Below are positions 8,692 through 16,091 of a stretch of DNA of 23,000 nucleotides, one piece after another. A model generated the notes under the pieces. The model was not told the origin of the DNA and did not search any database. It saw only the letters and a list, made by a program, of their open reading frames with translations. Positions within the stretch are counted from its first letter, which is position 1. Every line of letters begins with the position of its first letter. The DNA is taken from contig JBBSBK010000053.1 of assembly GCA_038251315.1 (NCBI GenBank), positions 1 through 23,000 of the forward strand, in the 5' to 3' direction. Made by a program: the position numbers and the translations under genes. The stretch is from JBBKXP01 sp038251315. GTDB taxonomy: Bacteria > Pseudomonadota > Alphaproteobacteria > Rhodobacterales > Rhodobacteraceae.

Positions 8692-8720
8692 TGCATCCGC
8701 GGCCTTGCGCCGCGGATGCA
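8692..8720 (+). promoter_or_regulatory. Stem-loop after the transporter B binding-protein gene
   Basis: TGCATCCGCGG (8692-8702) and CCGCGGATGCA (8710-8720) form a perfect 11-bp stem with a 7-nt loop, 8 bp after the stop codon. The following bases (CCCTTGTCCC) are not a proper T-run, so an mRNA-protecting or partial-termination role inside the operon is more likely than full termination. It matches in position the stem-loops at 1905 and 16047. Confidence 0.7.
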
Positions 8721-8749
8721 CCCTTGTCCCAAGCAGAACGGATTATCGC

Positions 8750-9736
8750 GTGAACCGCAGAACGCTGGCCGAAACGCTGCTGTCCAAACCGGAATTCGGA
8801 CCGCTTTTGCTTTTGATTGTCGAAATAGCGGTATTCTGGGCGCTGAACCCGGCTTTTCTGTCGCCCCTCAATATCAGCAACACACTGGTGTTTTCAGTCG
8901 AACTGGGGCTGATCGCGCTGGCGATGACGCTGCTGATGACATCGGGCGAATTCGATCTTTCGGTGGGGTCGGTTTTCGGCTTTGCCCCGGTGGTGATGTG
9001 GACGCTGTTCAATACCAACGTCCTGCCGCTGGAACTTGCCTTTATCGCCGCCATCGCGATTGCGATGCTGATCGGTTTCGTCAATGGCTGGTTCGTCACG
9101 CGGCTGAAAATCCCATCGTTCCTCGTCACCCTCGGGATGCTTTTGGTGGTGCGCGGGTCGGCGCTTTTCATCACGGACGGGTTTCCGCAGCGGACGTGGA
9201 ACGCGCAGGATCTTTGGCTGGCCAAGGTGCTGGTCGGGGATTTCTACATCGGGTCTTTCCGGATCTACGCCTCGCTGTTCTGGTTCATAGGCGCGGCGGT
9301 CGTCTTGCATTTCCTGTTGACCCAGACCCGGATGGGCAACTGGATTCAAGCGTCGGGCGGCAACCCCAATGCTGCGCGGGCCCGCGGTGTCAACGTCAAC
9401 CGGACCAAGATATTCCTGTTCATGCTGTCATCCAGCATGGCCGCATTTGCGGGCATCATCAGTTCGATCCGCACCTCGGCGGCGAACCCCAACAGCGGCA
9501 CGGGCTACGAGTTGGAGGTGATCGCGATGGTGGTCATCGGCGGCACGGCCCTTGCCGGGGGGCGCGGCACGATCATCGGCACCGTCCTTGGCGTGTTCAT
9601 CCTGCGCACGATGCGCAACGGGATCGTTTTGGTCGGGGTGCCGGGCCTTGCCTACAACATCTTTATCGGGGCGATTATCCTGGGGATGATGGCGCTGCAT
9701 TCATGGCTTGAACGCCGCCACCAGTCGGGGGACTGA
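8750..9736 (+). CDS. Sugar ABC transporter permease (transporter B)
   Basis: This 328-residue membrane permease belongs to the RbsC/FrcC-like family. The hallmark loop reads TSGEFDLSVGS (64-74), and the C-terminal cytoplasmic-facing segment includes VIGGTALAGGRGTIIG. About 8-10 hydrophobic segments are visible. The GTG at 8750 is the preferred start because it yields a short basic N-terminus (MNRRTLAE) before the first membrane span; the frame continues upstream into the stem-loop, which makes an earlier start unlikely. Only one permease gene is present in this transporter, so a homodimeric channel is expected, as in ribose- and fructose-type importers. The ATPase gene follows after 3 bp. Confidence 0.92.
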   Translation: MNRRTLAETLLSKPEFGPLLLLIVEIAVFWALNPAFLSPLNISNTLVFSVELGLIALAMTLLMTSGEFDLSVGSVFGFAPVVMWTLFNTNVLPLELAFIAAIAIAMLIGFVNGWFVTRLKIPSFLVTLGMLLVVRGSALFITDGFPQRTWNAQDLWLAKVLVGDFYIGSFRIYASLFWFIGAAVVLHFLLTQTRMGNWIQASGGNPNAARARGVNVNRTKIFLFMLSSSMAAFAGIISSIRTSAANPNSGTGYELEVIAMVVIGGTALAGGRGTIIGTVLGVFILRTMRNGIVLVGVPGLAYNIFIGAIILGMMALHSWLERRHQSGD

Positions 9737-9739
9737 ACC

Positions 9740-10489
9740 ATGGACCAAGCCCTTGTTCGGATGGTCGATATCCACAAATCCTATGGCCGGGTCGAGGCGC
9801 TGCGCGGCGTCAATCTGACGGTCAATAAAGGCGAGATCGTCGGGCTGCTGGGCGATAACGGCGCCGGAAAATCCACGATCATCAAGGTGCTGTCGGGCGC
9901 CGTCAGCCTGACCAGCGGCGAGATTTACATCAACGGGCGCAAGGTGGCGATGCATTCCACCCGCGATGCGATCGAAAACGGGATCGAGACGATCTATCAG
10001 GATTCCGCCCTTGTCACGCAGCTGTCGATTGCGCGCAATCTGTTTCTGGGGCGCGAGCCGTTCAAGGGCTGGGGGCCGCTGCGTCGACTTGACCACGCCA
10101 CGATGGCCACCGTCACCAGCACCCTGCTACGCGAGGTCGGCATCACCAAGGACATCCCGCCGACCACGCCAATCTCGTCCCTGTCGGGGGGCGAACGCCA
10201 AGCGGTGGCAATCGCGCGGGCCATGCATTTCGACAGTGATCTGATCGTGCTGGACGAACCGACCAACAACCTTGGCGTCGCCGAAACCCAAGGGGTGTTG
10301 AACTTTGTGCGGCAGGCGCGGGATTCGGGACATTCGTGCATTTTCATCGCCCACAACATCCACCACGTGTTTCAGGTCGTGGACCGGATCGTGGTGATGC
10401 GGCTGGGTCAGATCGTTGCCGATGACATCGATCCCAAAGCCACCACCGTCGAAAAGGTCGAGGCGATCATCACCGGAATGGCGCATTAG
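9740..10489 (+). CDS. Sugar ABC transporter ATPase, single nucleotide-binding domain (transporter B)
   Basis: This 249-residue ATPase has a single NBD, like FrcA-type fructose importers and unlike the tandem ATPase of transporter A. All catalytic motifs are intact: Walker A GDNGAGKST (38-46), signature LSGGERQ, Walker B LIVLDEPTNN with catalytic Glu, and the switch His in FIAHN. It would work as a homodimer beneath the homodimeric permease encoded 3 bp upstream. A GGGGGA sequence precedes the ATG. A dehydrogenase gene follows after 3 bp, implying that it belongs to the same transcription unit. The protein ends at about the usual length for this type. Confidence 0.94.
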   Translation: MDQALVRMVDIHKSYGRVEALRGVNLTVNKGEIVGLLGDNGAGKSTIIKVLSGAVSLTSGEIYINGRKVAMHSTRDAIENGIETIYQDSALVTQLSIARNLFLGREPFKGWGPLRRLDHATMATVTSTLLREVGITKDIPPTTPISSLSGGERQAVAIARAMHFDSDLIVLDEPTNNLGVAETQGVLNFVRQARDSGHSCIFIAHNIHHVFQVVDRIVVMRLGQIVADDIDPKATTVEKVEAIITGMAH

Positions 10490-10492
10490 GCG

Positions 10493-11515
10493 ATGACAAA
10501 GCCTGTAATCCTGTCCGCCCCCGACCCGCGCAGTATCGACATGATCTTTACGCGGTCGGCCAAGGCGCAGTTGCTGGCGCGCTACGAGGTGGTCGCGGCC
10601 GCCCCCGACGCTGTGCCAACCCTGCCCGACGACTTGTTGGCGCGGGTCGATTACGTGCTGGGTCAGCCGCCGATCCCGTCCGGGACGTTGGCAAAGATGA
10701 CGCGGCTCAGGGCGGTGCTGAACGTCGAAGGCAACCTTTTTCCCAACATGCCCTACGACGAGGTTTTCGCCCGTGGCATCCACGTTCTGACCACGATGGC
10801 GGTCTTTGCCGAGCCTGTGGCCGAAATCGGTCTGGGCTTCGCGCTGAATTTGCTGCGCCAGATTCCCGCTGCGGATCGTGCGTTCGAGACGGGTGACGAA
10901 CTTTATGGGTTTGAAGGCAACCAAAAGGCCCGGTTGCTCAGCGGTGCGAATGTCGGACTGATCGGCTTTGGCGAACTTGGCCGCGCGCTCAATCGGGTGC
11001 TGTCGGGGTTCCGCCCCCGGATTGCCGTCTATGACCCCTGGCTGCCCCCCTCGCTGATCCGCGATCAGGGCTGCATCCCTGCGACGCTGGACGAGGTTCT
11101 GGAAACTTCCGACGTCGTGTTCTGCGTCGCCTCGGTCACCGGTGAGAATGAAGGCTTTCTGGCAGCGCCGCATTTCGCGCGGATGCGTAAAGGTGCCGCA
11201 TTCATTCTGCTGAGCCGGGCAGGCGTGGTGGATTTCGACGATCTGATGGCGGCGGTCCGGTCGGGCCATATCGTTGCCGCAAGTGACGTTTTCCCCGACG
11301 AACCGCTGCCGCGCGATCATCCGGTGCGCCAACTCGACGGCTTTCTGCGCTCGGCGCATCGCGCCGGGGCGCTGGACATCGTGATGAAACGCATGGGCGA
11401 CATGGTGCTCGAGGATATGGACCTGATGGACCGTCGCCTGCCGCCACTGCGCTGCAAGCGGGCTGACCGCGAAACGGCCTCGCGGATGCGGTCCAGACCG
11501 GTCGAAAAGACCTGA
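10493..11515 (+). CDS. D-2-hydroxyacid dehydrogenase family protein
   Basis: This 340-residue NAD(P)-dependent enzyme is of the D-isomer-specific 2-hydroxyacid dehydrogenase family (relatives reduce glyoxylate, hydroxypyruvate, phosphoglycerate or sugar acids). The nucleotide-binding motif GFGELG is at 158-163. Catalytic residues align with Arg242 (LLSRAG), Glu270 (DVFPDEPLP) and His289 (SAHRAG). The N-terminal segment NVEGNLFPNMPYDEVFARGIHV also fits the family. It is the last gene of the transporter B unit, 3 bp after the ATPase, and ends only 6 bp from the convergent RpiR-type regulator. The C-terminus is basic and longer than the conserved domain. Oxidation or reduction of a sugar-derived acid from the transporter B substrate is a reasonable inference; the substrate itself is unknown. 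Confidence 0.9.
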   Translation: MTKPVILSAPDPRSIDMIFTRSAKAQLLARYEVVAAAPDAVPTLPDDLLARVDYVLGQPPIPSGTLAKMTRLRAVLNVEGNLFPNMPYDEVFARGIHVLTTMAVFAEPVAEIGLGFALNLLRQIPAADRAFETGDELYGFEGNQKARLLSGANVGLIGFGELGRALNRVLSGFRPRIAVYDPWLPPSLIRDQGCIPATLDEVLETSDVVFCVASVTGENEGFLAAPHFARMRKGAAFILLSRAGVVDFDDLMAAVRSGHIVAASDVFPDEPLPRDHPVRQLDGFLRSAHRAGALDIVMKRMGDMVLEDMDLMDRRLPPLRCKRADRETASRMRSRPVEKT

Positions 11516-11521
11516 CGGGCC

Positions 11522-12412
11522 TCAGCTTTCGCGGTGCCGCCCGGTGCTGACGATCAGGGCCTGCAGCATGACCATCGCCGGAACCTGCGACCGGAAATGG
11601 CCCAGCCGCGCCTCTTTCACAAACAGCCGGTGCTGCGCTGGCTTGCACAGCGGGCTGAGCTCATTATCGGTGATCGCAAGCAGGGTGCAGCCCTGCTTGC
11701 GGGCAAGCCCCATTACCTCGATCGTTTCCGACGTATAATCATCAAAGGAAATCGCCAGCAGCACATCCTCTTTAGCAATCGCACGCACCTGCAATGTCCG
11801 CATCGACCCGGCATTGTCGATCAGAAAGGCCCGTTTGCCCAGTGAGGCGAAGCCGTAAAAGGCATAGCACGCGACGCCGAATGCGCCGCGATTGCCGATG
11901 ATGTGGATGGCATGGGCCGACCGGAGCGCCGCGACGAACGCTTGCAGATCCTGCGCACCGTTGTCTTGCGAAAGATCATCGATCATGCCGAACAGGCTCG
12001 CCGCGCCGGCCTCGACCAGCAGTGCAACGACCCGCATCGGATCGTCCAGATCGGCGTCGATCGCAGCAGCGCTAGCCGCACCCAGCAGTGCCGTGCGTCC
12101 GTCGGTGGTCCGCCGGCGGCCCAGCAACCGCTGCCGAAACACCGCCTGAAGATCCGAAAAGCGGTCGAACCCCAGCGCCTGTGAGAAGCGTGTGACGGTT
12201 GACGTTGGCACCGCCGCCGCCTTGGCAATCTCGATGATCGTCAGGATCGCAACCTCTTCGGGATTGTTGAGAAAAAACAGGGCGACATCCTGAAGGCGGG
12301 GGCTAAGCTGCGGCTGCCGCTCTTTGAGAAAAGCGACCAGCCCCGCATAGTCTTCAATGCGCTCTTCTGCCGCTTGGGGCTTCCCGGCAATCGTTCCGTC
12401 GGTTCCCGGCAT
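11522..12412 (-). CDS. RpiR family transcriptional regulator (HTH plus SIS domain)
   Basis: This 296-residue DNA-binding regulator has an N-terminal RpiR-type helix-turn-helix (about residues 25-100; recognition region VPTSTVTRFSQALGF at 68-82). The C-terminal SIS domain that senses phosphosugars spans about 165-265, with IIGNRGAFGVA (171-181) and SFDDYTSET (222-230). The ATG at 12412 has AAGGAG 7 bp upstream. It is convergent with the hydroxyacid dehydrogenase gene and lies 213 bp downstream of the transporter C permease on the same strand, but probably has its own promoter with direct repeats (12455-12498). It may control the transporter A and B genes to its left; that is inferred from position only. 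Confidence 0.92.
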   Translation of the reverse strand: MPGTDGTIAGKPQAAEERIEDYAGLVAFLKERQPQLSPRLQDVALFFLNNPEEVAILTIIEIAKAAAVPTSTVTRFSQALGFDRFSDLQAVFRQRLLGRRRTTDGRTALLGAASAAAIDADLDDPMRVVALLVEAGAASLFGMIDDLSQDNGAQDLQAFVAALRSAHAIHIIGNRGAFGVACYAFYGFASLGKRAFLIDNAGSMRTLQVRAIAKEDVLLAISFDDYTSETIEVMGLARKQGCTLLAITDNELSPLCKPAQHRLFVKEARLGHFRSQVPAMVMLQALIVSTGRHRES

Positions 12413-12625
12413 GTGCTTGCTCCTTGGTTGGTCACGAACGGCTTTATCTCATACTTTCGGCGATAGATCCCATGTTTCGCCAAGACAGCTTTCGCCAATC
12501 GGCAACAGCAAGCACATCACCAACGACATGCAGTCGCCAGCTGACTTTGACACAAGGCAGCTCAAAAGGAACAAGGCAAGAGGAAGGAGAACAGGGGCCG
12601 AATGAACCCAGCCATCGCCGCCGAT
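12413..12625 (-). promoter_or_regulatory. Upstream region of the RpiR gene with TTTCGCCAA repeats
   Basis: This non-coding gap between the transporter C permease and the rpiR-type gene contains TTTCGCCAA twice (12475-12483 and 12490-12498; TTGGCGAAA on the coding strand of the regulator), 15 bp apart. A related TTTCGGCGA lies at 12455-12463. Repeats of this kind, 40-90 bp before a regulator start, suggest an autoregulatory operator. No clear terminator for the transporter C operon and no convincing -35/-10 pair were seen. Confidence 0.4.
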
Positions 12626-13576
12626 CTATCCGCGCCGGACGCCGGCACGGGCGGCCAGGCCCGAGGCAGCCAGCACGGCGATGATGATCGCGCCCTGGGT
12701 CACGTCCTGTGCCCCGGCGGGCAGACCGGCGACCTGCATGACGGTGACGATCAGCGCCAGCAGGAGCGCGCCGAAGGCGGTGCCAATCGCCGTCGAGGCA
12801 CCGCCAAAGATCAGCGAACCGCCCAGCACCACCGCGCCGATGGATTGCAGCAGATAGGGCCTCCCCATGTCGAGGAAGGCGCCGCCGACATAGGCCGAGA
12901 GGAGTAAACCTGAAAGCGCCGAAAGGCAGCCGCTGGCGATGAAGGCGGCGGCGATGGTGGCGTCGGTGCGGATGCCCGCCAGTCGCGCGGCGTCAAGGTT
13001 CTGGCCGATGGCGCAAAGGCGCATGCCCCAGATCGTGCGATTCAGCAGCCAGGCCGACAACGCGATGGCGAGGATCGCGACCAGCGCGACGATGGGCACG
13101 CCTGCGACACGTTCGGTCGCAACAAAACGCAGGGTCGGCGCGATTTCGAACGACCGAACCTGCCTGTTCATCAGCAACGTGGCGGTGGCAAGGACATAGC
13201 CGACCGACAGCGTGGCGATCATCGCCGCGATGCGGGCCTTCAGCACGAGGAAGGCATTGATCGCCCCGGTCACGGCTCCGGTAGCCAATGCCGCCCCGAT
13301 AGCAAGCGGCAGCCGCGCGTCGCTGCCTGCACTGATGGTCAGCGTCACGAACGCCGACAGCGTGACCACACTGGCCACCGAGAGGTCGATGTTGCCGCGC
13401 CCGGTCGTGACGACGAACATCTGCCCCAGCGCCACCAGCGCGAGGAAGGCGGCAGAGCGCGATATGCCGACGAGGCTCGAAAGGCTCGCGCGGTCGCTGA
13501 CGAGGGTGAGCGCGAGCCAGAGAAGCAGCGTCCCCGCCGCTGCCCAGATCCAGCGCTGGCGGGCCAGGGCGCTCAT
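12626..13576 (-). CDS. Sugar ABC transporter permease (transporter C)
   Basis: This 316-residue RbsC-like membrane permease carries the hallmark GRGNIDLSVAS (59-69) and a C-terminal GAVVLGGSLIFGGASTAIG segment. About 8-10 hydrophobic spans are visible. Its ATG overlaps the stop of the fused ATPase-permease gene by 4 bp (ATGA), so it is translationally coupled and is the natural partner of the permease half of that fusion. It is the last gene of the - strand apiose-locus operon, with a 213-bp gap before the next - strand gene. Its role is membrane passage of the sugar captured by the binding protein at 16092-17117, inferred to be D-apiose or a related compound from the neighbouring catabolic genes. 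Confidence 0.93.
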   Translation of the reverse strand: MSALARQRWIWAAAGTLLLWLALTLVSDRASLSSLVGISRSAAFLALVALGQMFVVTTGRGNIDLSVASVVTLSAFVTLTISAGSDARLPLAIGAALATGAVTGAINAFLVLKARIAAMIATLSVGYVLATATLLMNRQVRSFEIAPTLRFVATERVAGVPIVALVAILAIALSAWLLNRTIWGMRLCAIGQNLDAARLAGIRTDATIAAAFIASGCLSALSGLLLSAYVGGAFLDMGRPYLLQSIGAVVLGGSLIFGGASTAIGTAFGALLLALIVTVMQVAGLPAGAQDVTQGAIIIAVLAASGLAARAGVRRG

Positions 13577-16020
13577 CCGTCGCCCCGCGCGATGACGACC
13601 GATCCGAGGCCGAGGACGGCGATCATCAGGAGGCCCTGCACGGCGGCGTTGTAGTCGGTGCTGACGCCGAGACTGCCCAGAAGCGCGCCGATCAACGCCA
13701 GCGTCACCGCTCCTGCCGCAACGCCAAGCGGCCGGATCGCCCCGCCCAAAAGCTGGCAGCCGCCCAGCACCACGGCGGCGACGCTGAGCAGCGTGTAGGT
13801 GCCGCCCGCGTTGATGTCGCCCGCGCCACTCGCGGCAGCGATGCTAAGGCCGGCGGTGGCAGCAAAGCTGCCCGCAATCAGGTAGCGCAGGACGGTATAG
13901 CGCGTCACGGACCAGCCCGACCTCGCCATGACCGCCTCGTTCCCGCCCATGCCGCGCAGGACGGTGCCGGTGCGCGAGCGGTGGATCGCGACCGCGACGG
14001 CGGTGGCAAGCAGGATCAGGATCAGCGGCGTCGGCACGCCGGGGATATGCCATGCGGTCAGCGCGCGCAGCCAGTCGGGCGCGGTGCCGCCCGGCGCAGG
14101 CAGGATCATGTAGCCGGTGCCATACCAGATGAACGAGGCGCCGAGCGTGACGACAATGGCCGGTATCCGCGCCACAACGATCCCCAGCGCCATGGCGGCG
14201 TAACCTGCCAGCGCCACGCCAATCGCCGCCAGCCCCAGCAGCGGCGAGGCGTAGAGCGCGGTCACGGCGAGCACGTTGACCAGTCCGGCGAAGGCCCCCA
14301 CCCCGAGGTCGATCTGCGACCCGCCCACGACGAACATCTGCGCATAGGCAACGAGGATCAGTGCCACCGCGGGGCCCAGCAGCAGCCGCAGCCCGAATTC
14401 GGACGCGACCATAGGATTGCGCAGCATCATCACGGCCAGGATCGCAACCAGCGCCACGATGGCTGCGTTGCGCAGGGCATTGGCAGCAACTGTCTTCGCC
14501 ATTGCCACGCCGGGGCGTTGGCCCGACGGGGCAGCATCCGTGGCGCGTGCGTGAAAGGCGGCGGCAAGGATTGCCTCCTCGCCGGTCTCCGTGGGGCCAA
14601 GGTCGCTGTGAACCCGGCCAGCCGACATGACCAGCACGCGGTCGCATTCGGCGAATTCCCGGTCTTCGGTCGAATGCCAGAGCACCAGCTTGCCGCTGCG
14701 GGCGGTCTCGCGGATCACGCCGTAAAGGTGCTGCTTGGTGGCGATGTCCACGCCACGGGTCGGATCGTCCAGCAGCAGGATGTCGGCATCGGCGGCCAGC
14801 GCGCGGGCGACTAGCGCCTTCTGTTGGTTGCCGCCGCTGAGGTCGGTGATCGGCGATCCGAGCCGGTCGGGATCGAGCCGGACGCGGTCGCAGAGCGGTC
14901 GGGCGGCGGCGGCTTCGGCGCTGTACGACAGGCGCGAAAGAGCAGCCCTACGGGTGATTCGGCCAATGCTTATGTTGGTCAGGACGTCGAACAGCGCAAA
15001 GATTCCATCGCGGGCGCGGTCGCCCGAGACGAAGGCCGCGCTGCCGTCGCGCCGGGCATCGGTGGCGCCGTCCAGCACCGACCGCAGCAGTTGTGCCTGC
15101 CCGCTGCCTTCGAGTCCGGCGACGCCGACCACAGATCCGGCGGCAAGCGCGACCGGCGCGCCGCCTCCTGCGATCCAGCTACCGCCCAGCCTCACCAGTG
15201 TGCGGCCTTCCCCTGCGGCATCGCGCGGGGTTGCCGCCGCCGCACCCTCTGCCGCGCCCATCATGGCGATCAGTTCGGTCTCGGTCAGCGATCTGGCGTC
15301 GGTATCGGCCACTTTGCGGCCGTTGCGCATGACCACTGCGCGATTGGCCACGTCGATGATCTCGGTCAGCTTGTGGGTGATGAAGATGACCGCAACGCCC
15401 GAAGCCGCCAGCGCCCGGACCCTGTCGCGCAATTGCCGGCTTGCCGTCGCGTCGAGCGACGATGTGGGTTCGTCCAGGATCAGCAGGCGCAGGCCGGGGG
15501 CCGAGGCGGCGCGGGCGATCTCGACCATCTGGCGTTCGGCGATGGGCAGACGGCCGACCAGGCGGTCGGGGTCGGTCCGTGCGTCCGGAAAGGTCGCCTT
15601 CAGGGCCGCGCGGGCGCGCTCGGCGTAACTGCGCCGCCAGACGGGGCCGGCGATGTCGGGTTGTTCGACGTAGAAGTTTTCGGCCACCGTCAGGTTGGCG
15701 CAAAGCGACAGTTCCTGCCAGACGGTGCGGATGCCGGAAAGGTGCGCCTGGCGCGGGCCGTAACCGACCGGCACCGCAAGGCCCGCGATCTTCAGGCTGC
15801 CATCACCGGGCGCAGTCATGCCTGACAGCACCCGCATCAGTGTGCTTTTCCCCGCGCCATTGGCCCCGACCAGTCCGACGATATCGCCCGCCGCGACGGC
15901 CAGCGTCACATCGTCCACGGCTGTGGTCGCTCCATAGCGAACCGTCACCGCGTCGAGCGTCACAAGAGCCGCGGGGGGTTTGGCATGCTGGGGCAGTGGG
16001 GCGCGTTGCGGGTCGCTCAC
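13573..16020 (-). CDS. Fused sugar ABC transporter ATPase-permease (transporter C)
   Basis: One continuous 815-residue frame joins a tandem ATPase to a membrane permease. NBD1 (about 20-255) has Walker A GANGAGKST (52-60), signature-like LPIAERQ (158-164) and Walker B LLILDEPTSSLD (179-190). NBD2 (about 275-490) has a degenerate Walker A (GLEGSGQAQLL, 302-312), an intact signature LSGGNQQ (394-400) and Walker B ILLLDDPTRG (414-423). A linker of about 25 residues leads to the permease (about 515-812) with the hallmark GGSQIDLGVG (566-575). In relatives these are normally two proteins of about 500 and 310-330 residues, and both halves are full length. No ribosome-binding site precedes the internal Met at 507, which argues against separate translation. 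The GTG at 16020 was chosen; a TTG one codon upstream is possible. It sits between its binding-protein and second permease genes. Confidence 0.92.
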   Translation of the reverse strand: MSDPQRAPLPQHAKPPAALVTLDAVTVRYGATTAVDDVTLAVAAGDIVGLVGANGAGKSTLMRVLSGMTAPGDGSLKIAGLAVPVGYGPRQAHLSGIRTVWQELSLCANLTVAENFYVEQPDIAGPVWRRSYAERARAALKATFPDARTDPDRLVGRLPIAERQMVEIARAASAPGLRLLILDEPTSSLDATASRQLRDRVRALAASGVAVIFITHKLTEIIDVANRAVVMRNGRKVADTDARSLTETELIAMMGAAEGAAAATPRDAAGEGRTLVRLGGSWIAGGGAPVALAAGSVVGVAGLEGSGQAQLLRSVLDGATDARRDGSAAFVSGDRARDGIFALFDVLTNISIGRITRRAALSRLSYSAEAAAARPLCDRVRLDPDRLGSPITDLSGGNQQKALVARALAADADILLLDDPTRGVDIATKQHLYGVIRETARSGKLVLWHSTEDREFAECDRVLVMSAGRVHSDLGPTETGEEAILAAAFHARATDAAPSGQRPGVAMAKTVAANALRNAAIVALVAILAVMMLRNPMVASEFGLRLLLGPAVALILVAYAQMFVVGGSQIDLGVGAFAGLVNVLAVTALYASPLLGLAAIGVALAGYAAMALGIVVARIPAIVVTLGASFIWYGTGYMILPAPGGTAPDWLRALTAWHIPGVPTPLILILLATAVAVAIHRSRTGTVLRGMGGNEAVMARSGWSVTRYTVLRYLIAGSFAATAGLSIAAASGAGDINAGGTYTLLSVAAVVLGGCQLLGGAIRPLGVAAGAVTLALIGALLGSLGVSTDYNAAVQGLLMIAVLGLGSVVIARGDG

Positions 16021-16046
16021 CAAGGGCCGGGCCTTTCACGCGGAAG

Positions 16047-16077
16047 GGCCACAGCGGCAGGATGCACCGCTGCGGCC
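16047..16077 (-). promoter_or_regulatory. Stem-loop after the transporter C binding-protein gene
   Basis: On the - strand GGCCGCAGCGG (16077-16067) can pair with CCGCTGTGGCC (16057-16047), giving an 11-bp stem with one G-U pair and a 9-nt loop. It starts 14 bp after the binding-protein stop codon and lies before the fused ATPase-permease gene. No T-run follows. It is equivalent in position to the stem-loops at 1905 and 8692 and probably stabilises or processes the binding-protein mRNA. Confidence 0.65.
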
Positions 16078-16091
16078 GTTGTTGGGCGATC

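Noticed and set aside
8716..9711. A 331-codon + strand frame overlapping the transporter B permease
   Set aside because: It is a shifted frame of the same DNA. The permease frame has membrane segments and the family loop GEFDLSVGS, while the shifted product is Arg/His/Pro-rich and has no ribosome-binding site.
14490..14520. A separate start (ATG, Met507) for the permease half of the fused protein
   Set aside because: No Shine-Dalgarno sequence precedes it and the frame is uninterrupted from the ATPase half, so a single fused product is the simpler reading. A secondary internal start cannot be fully excluded.
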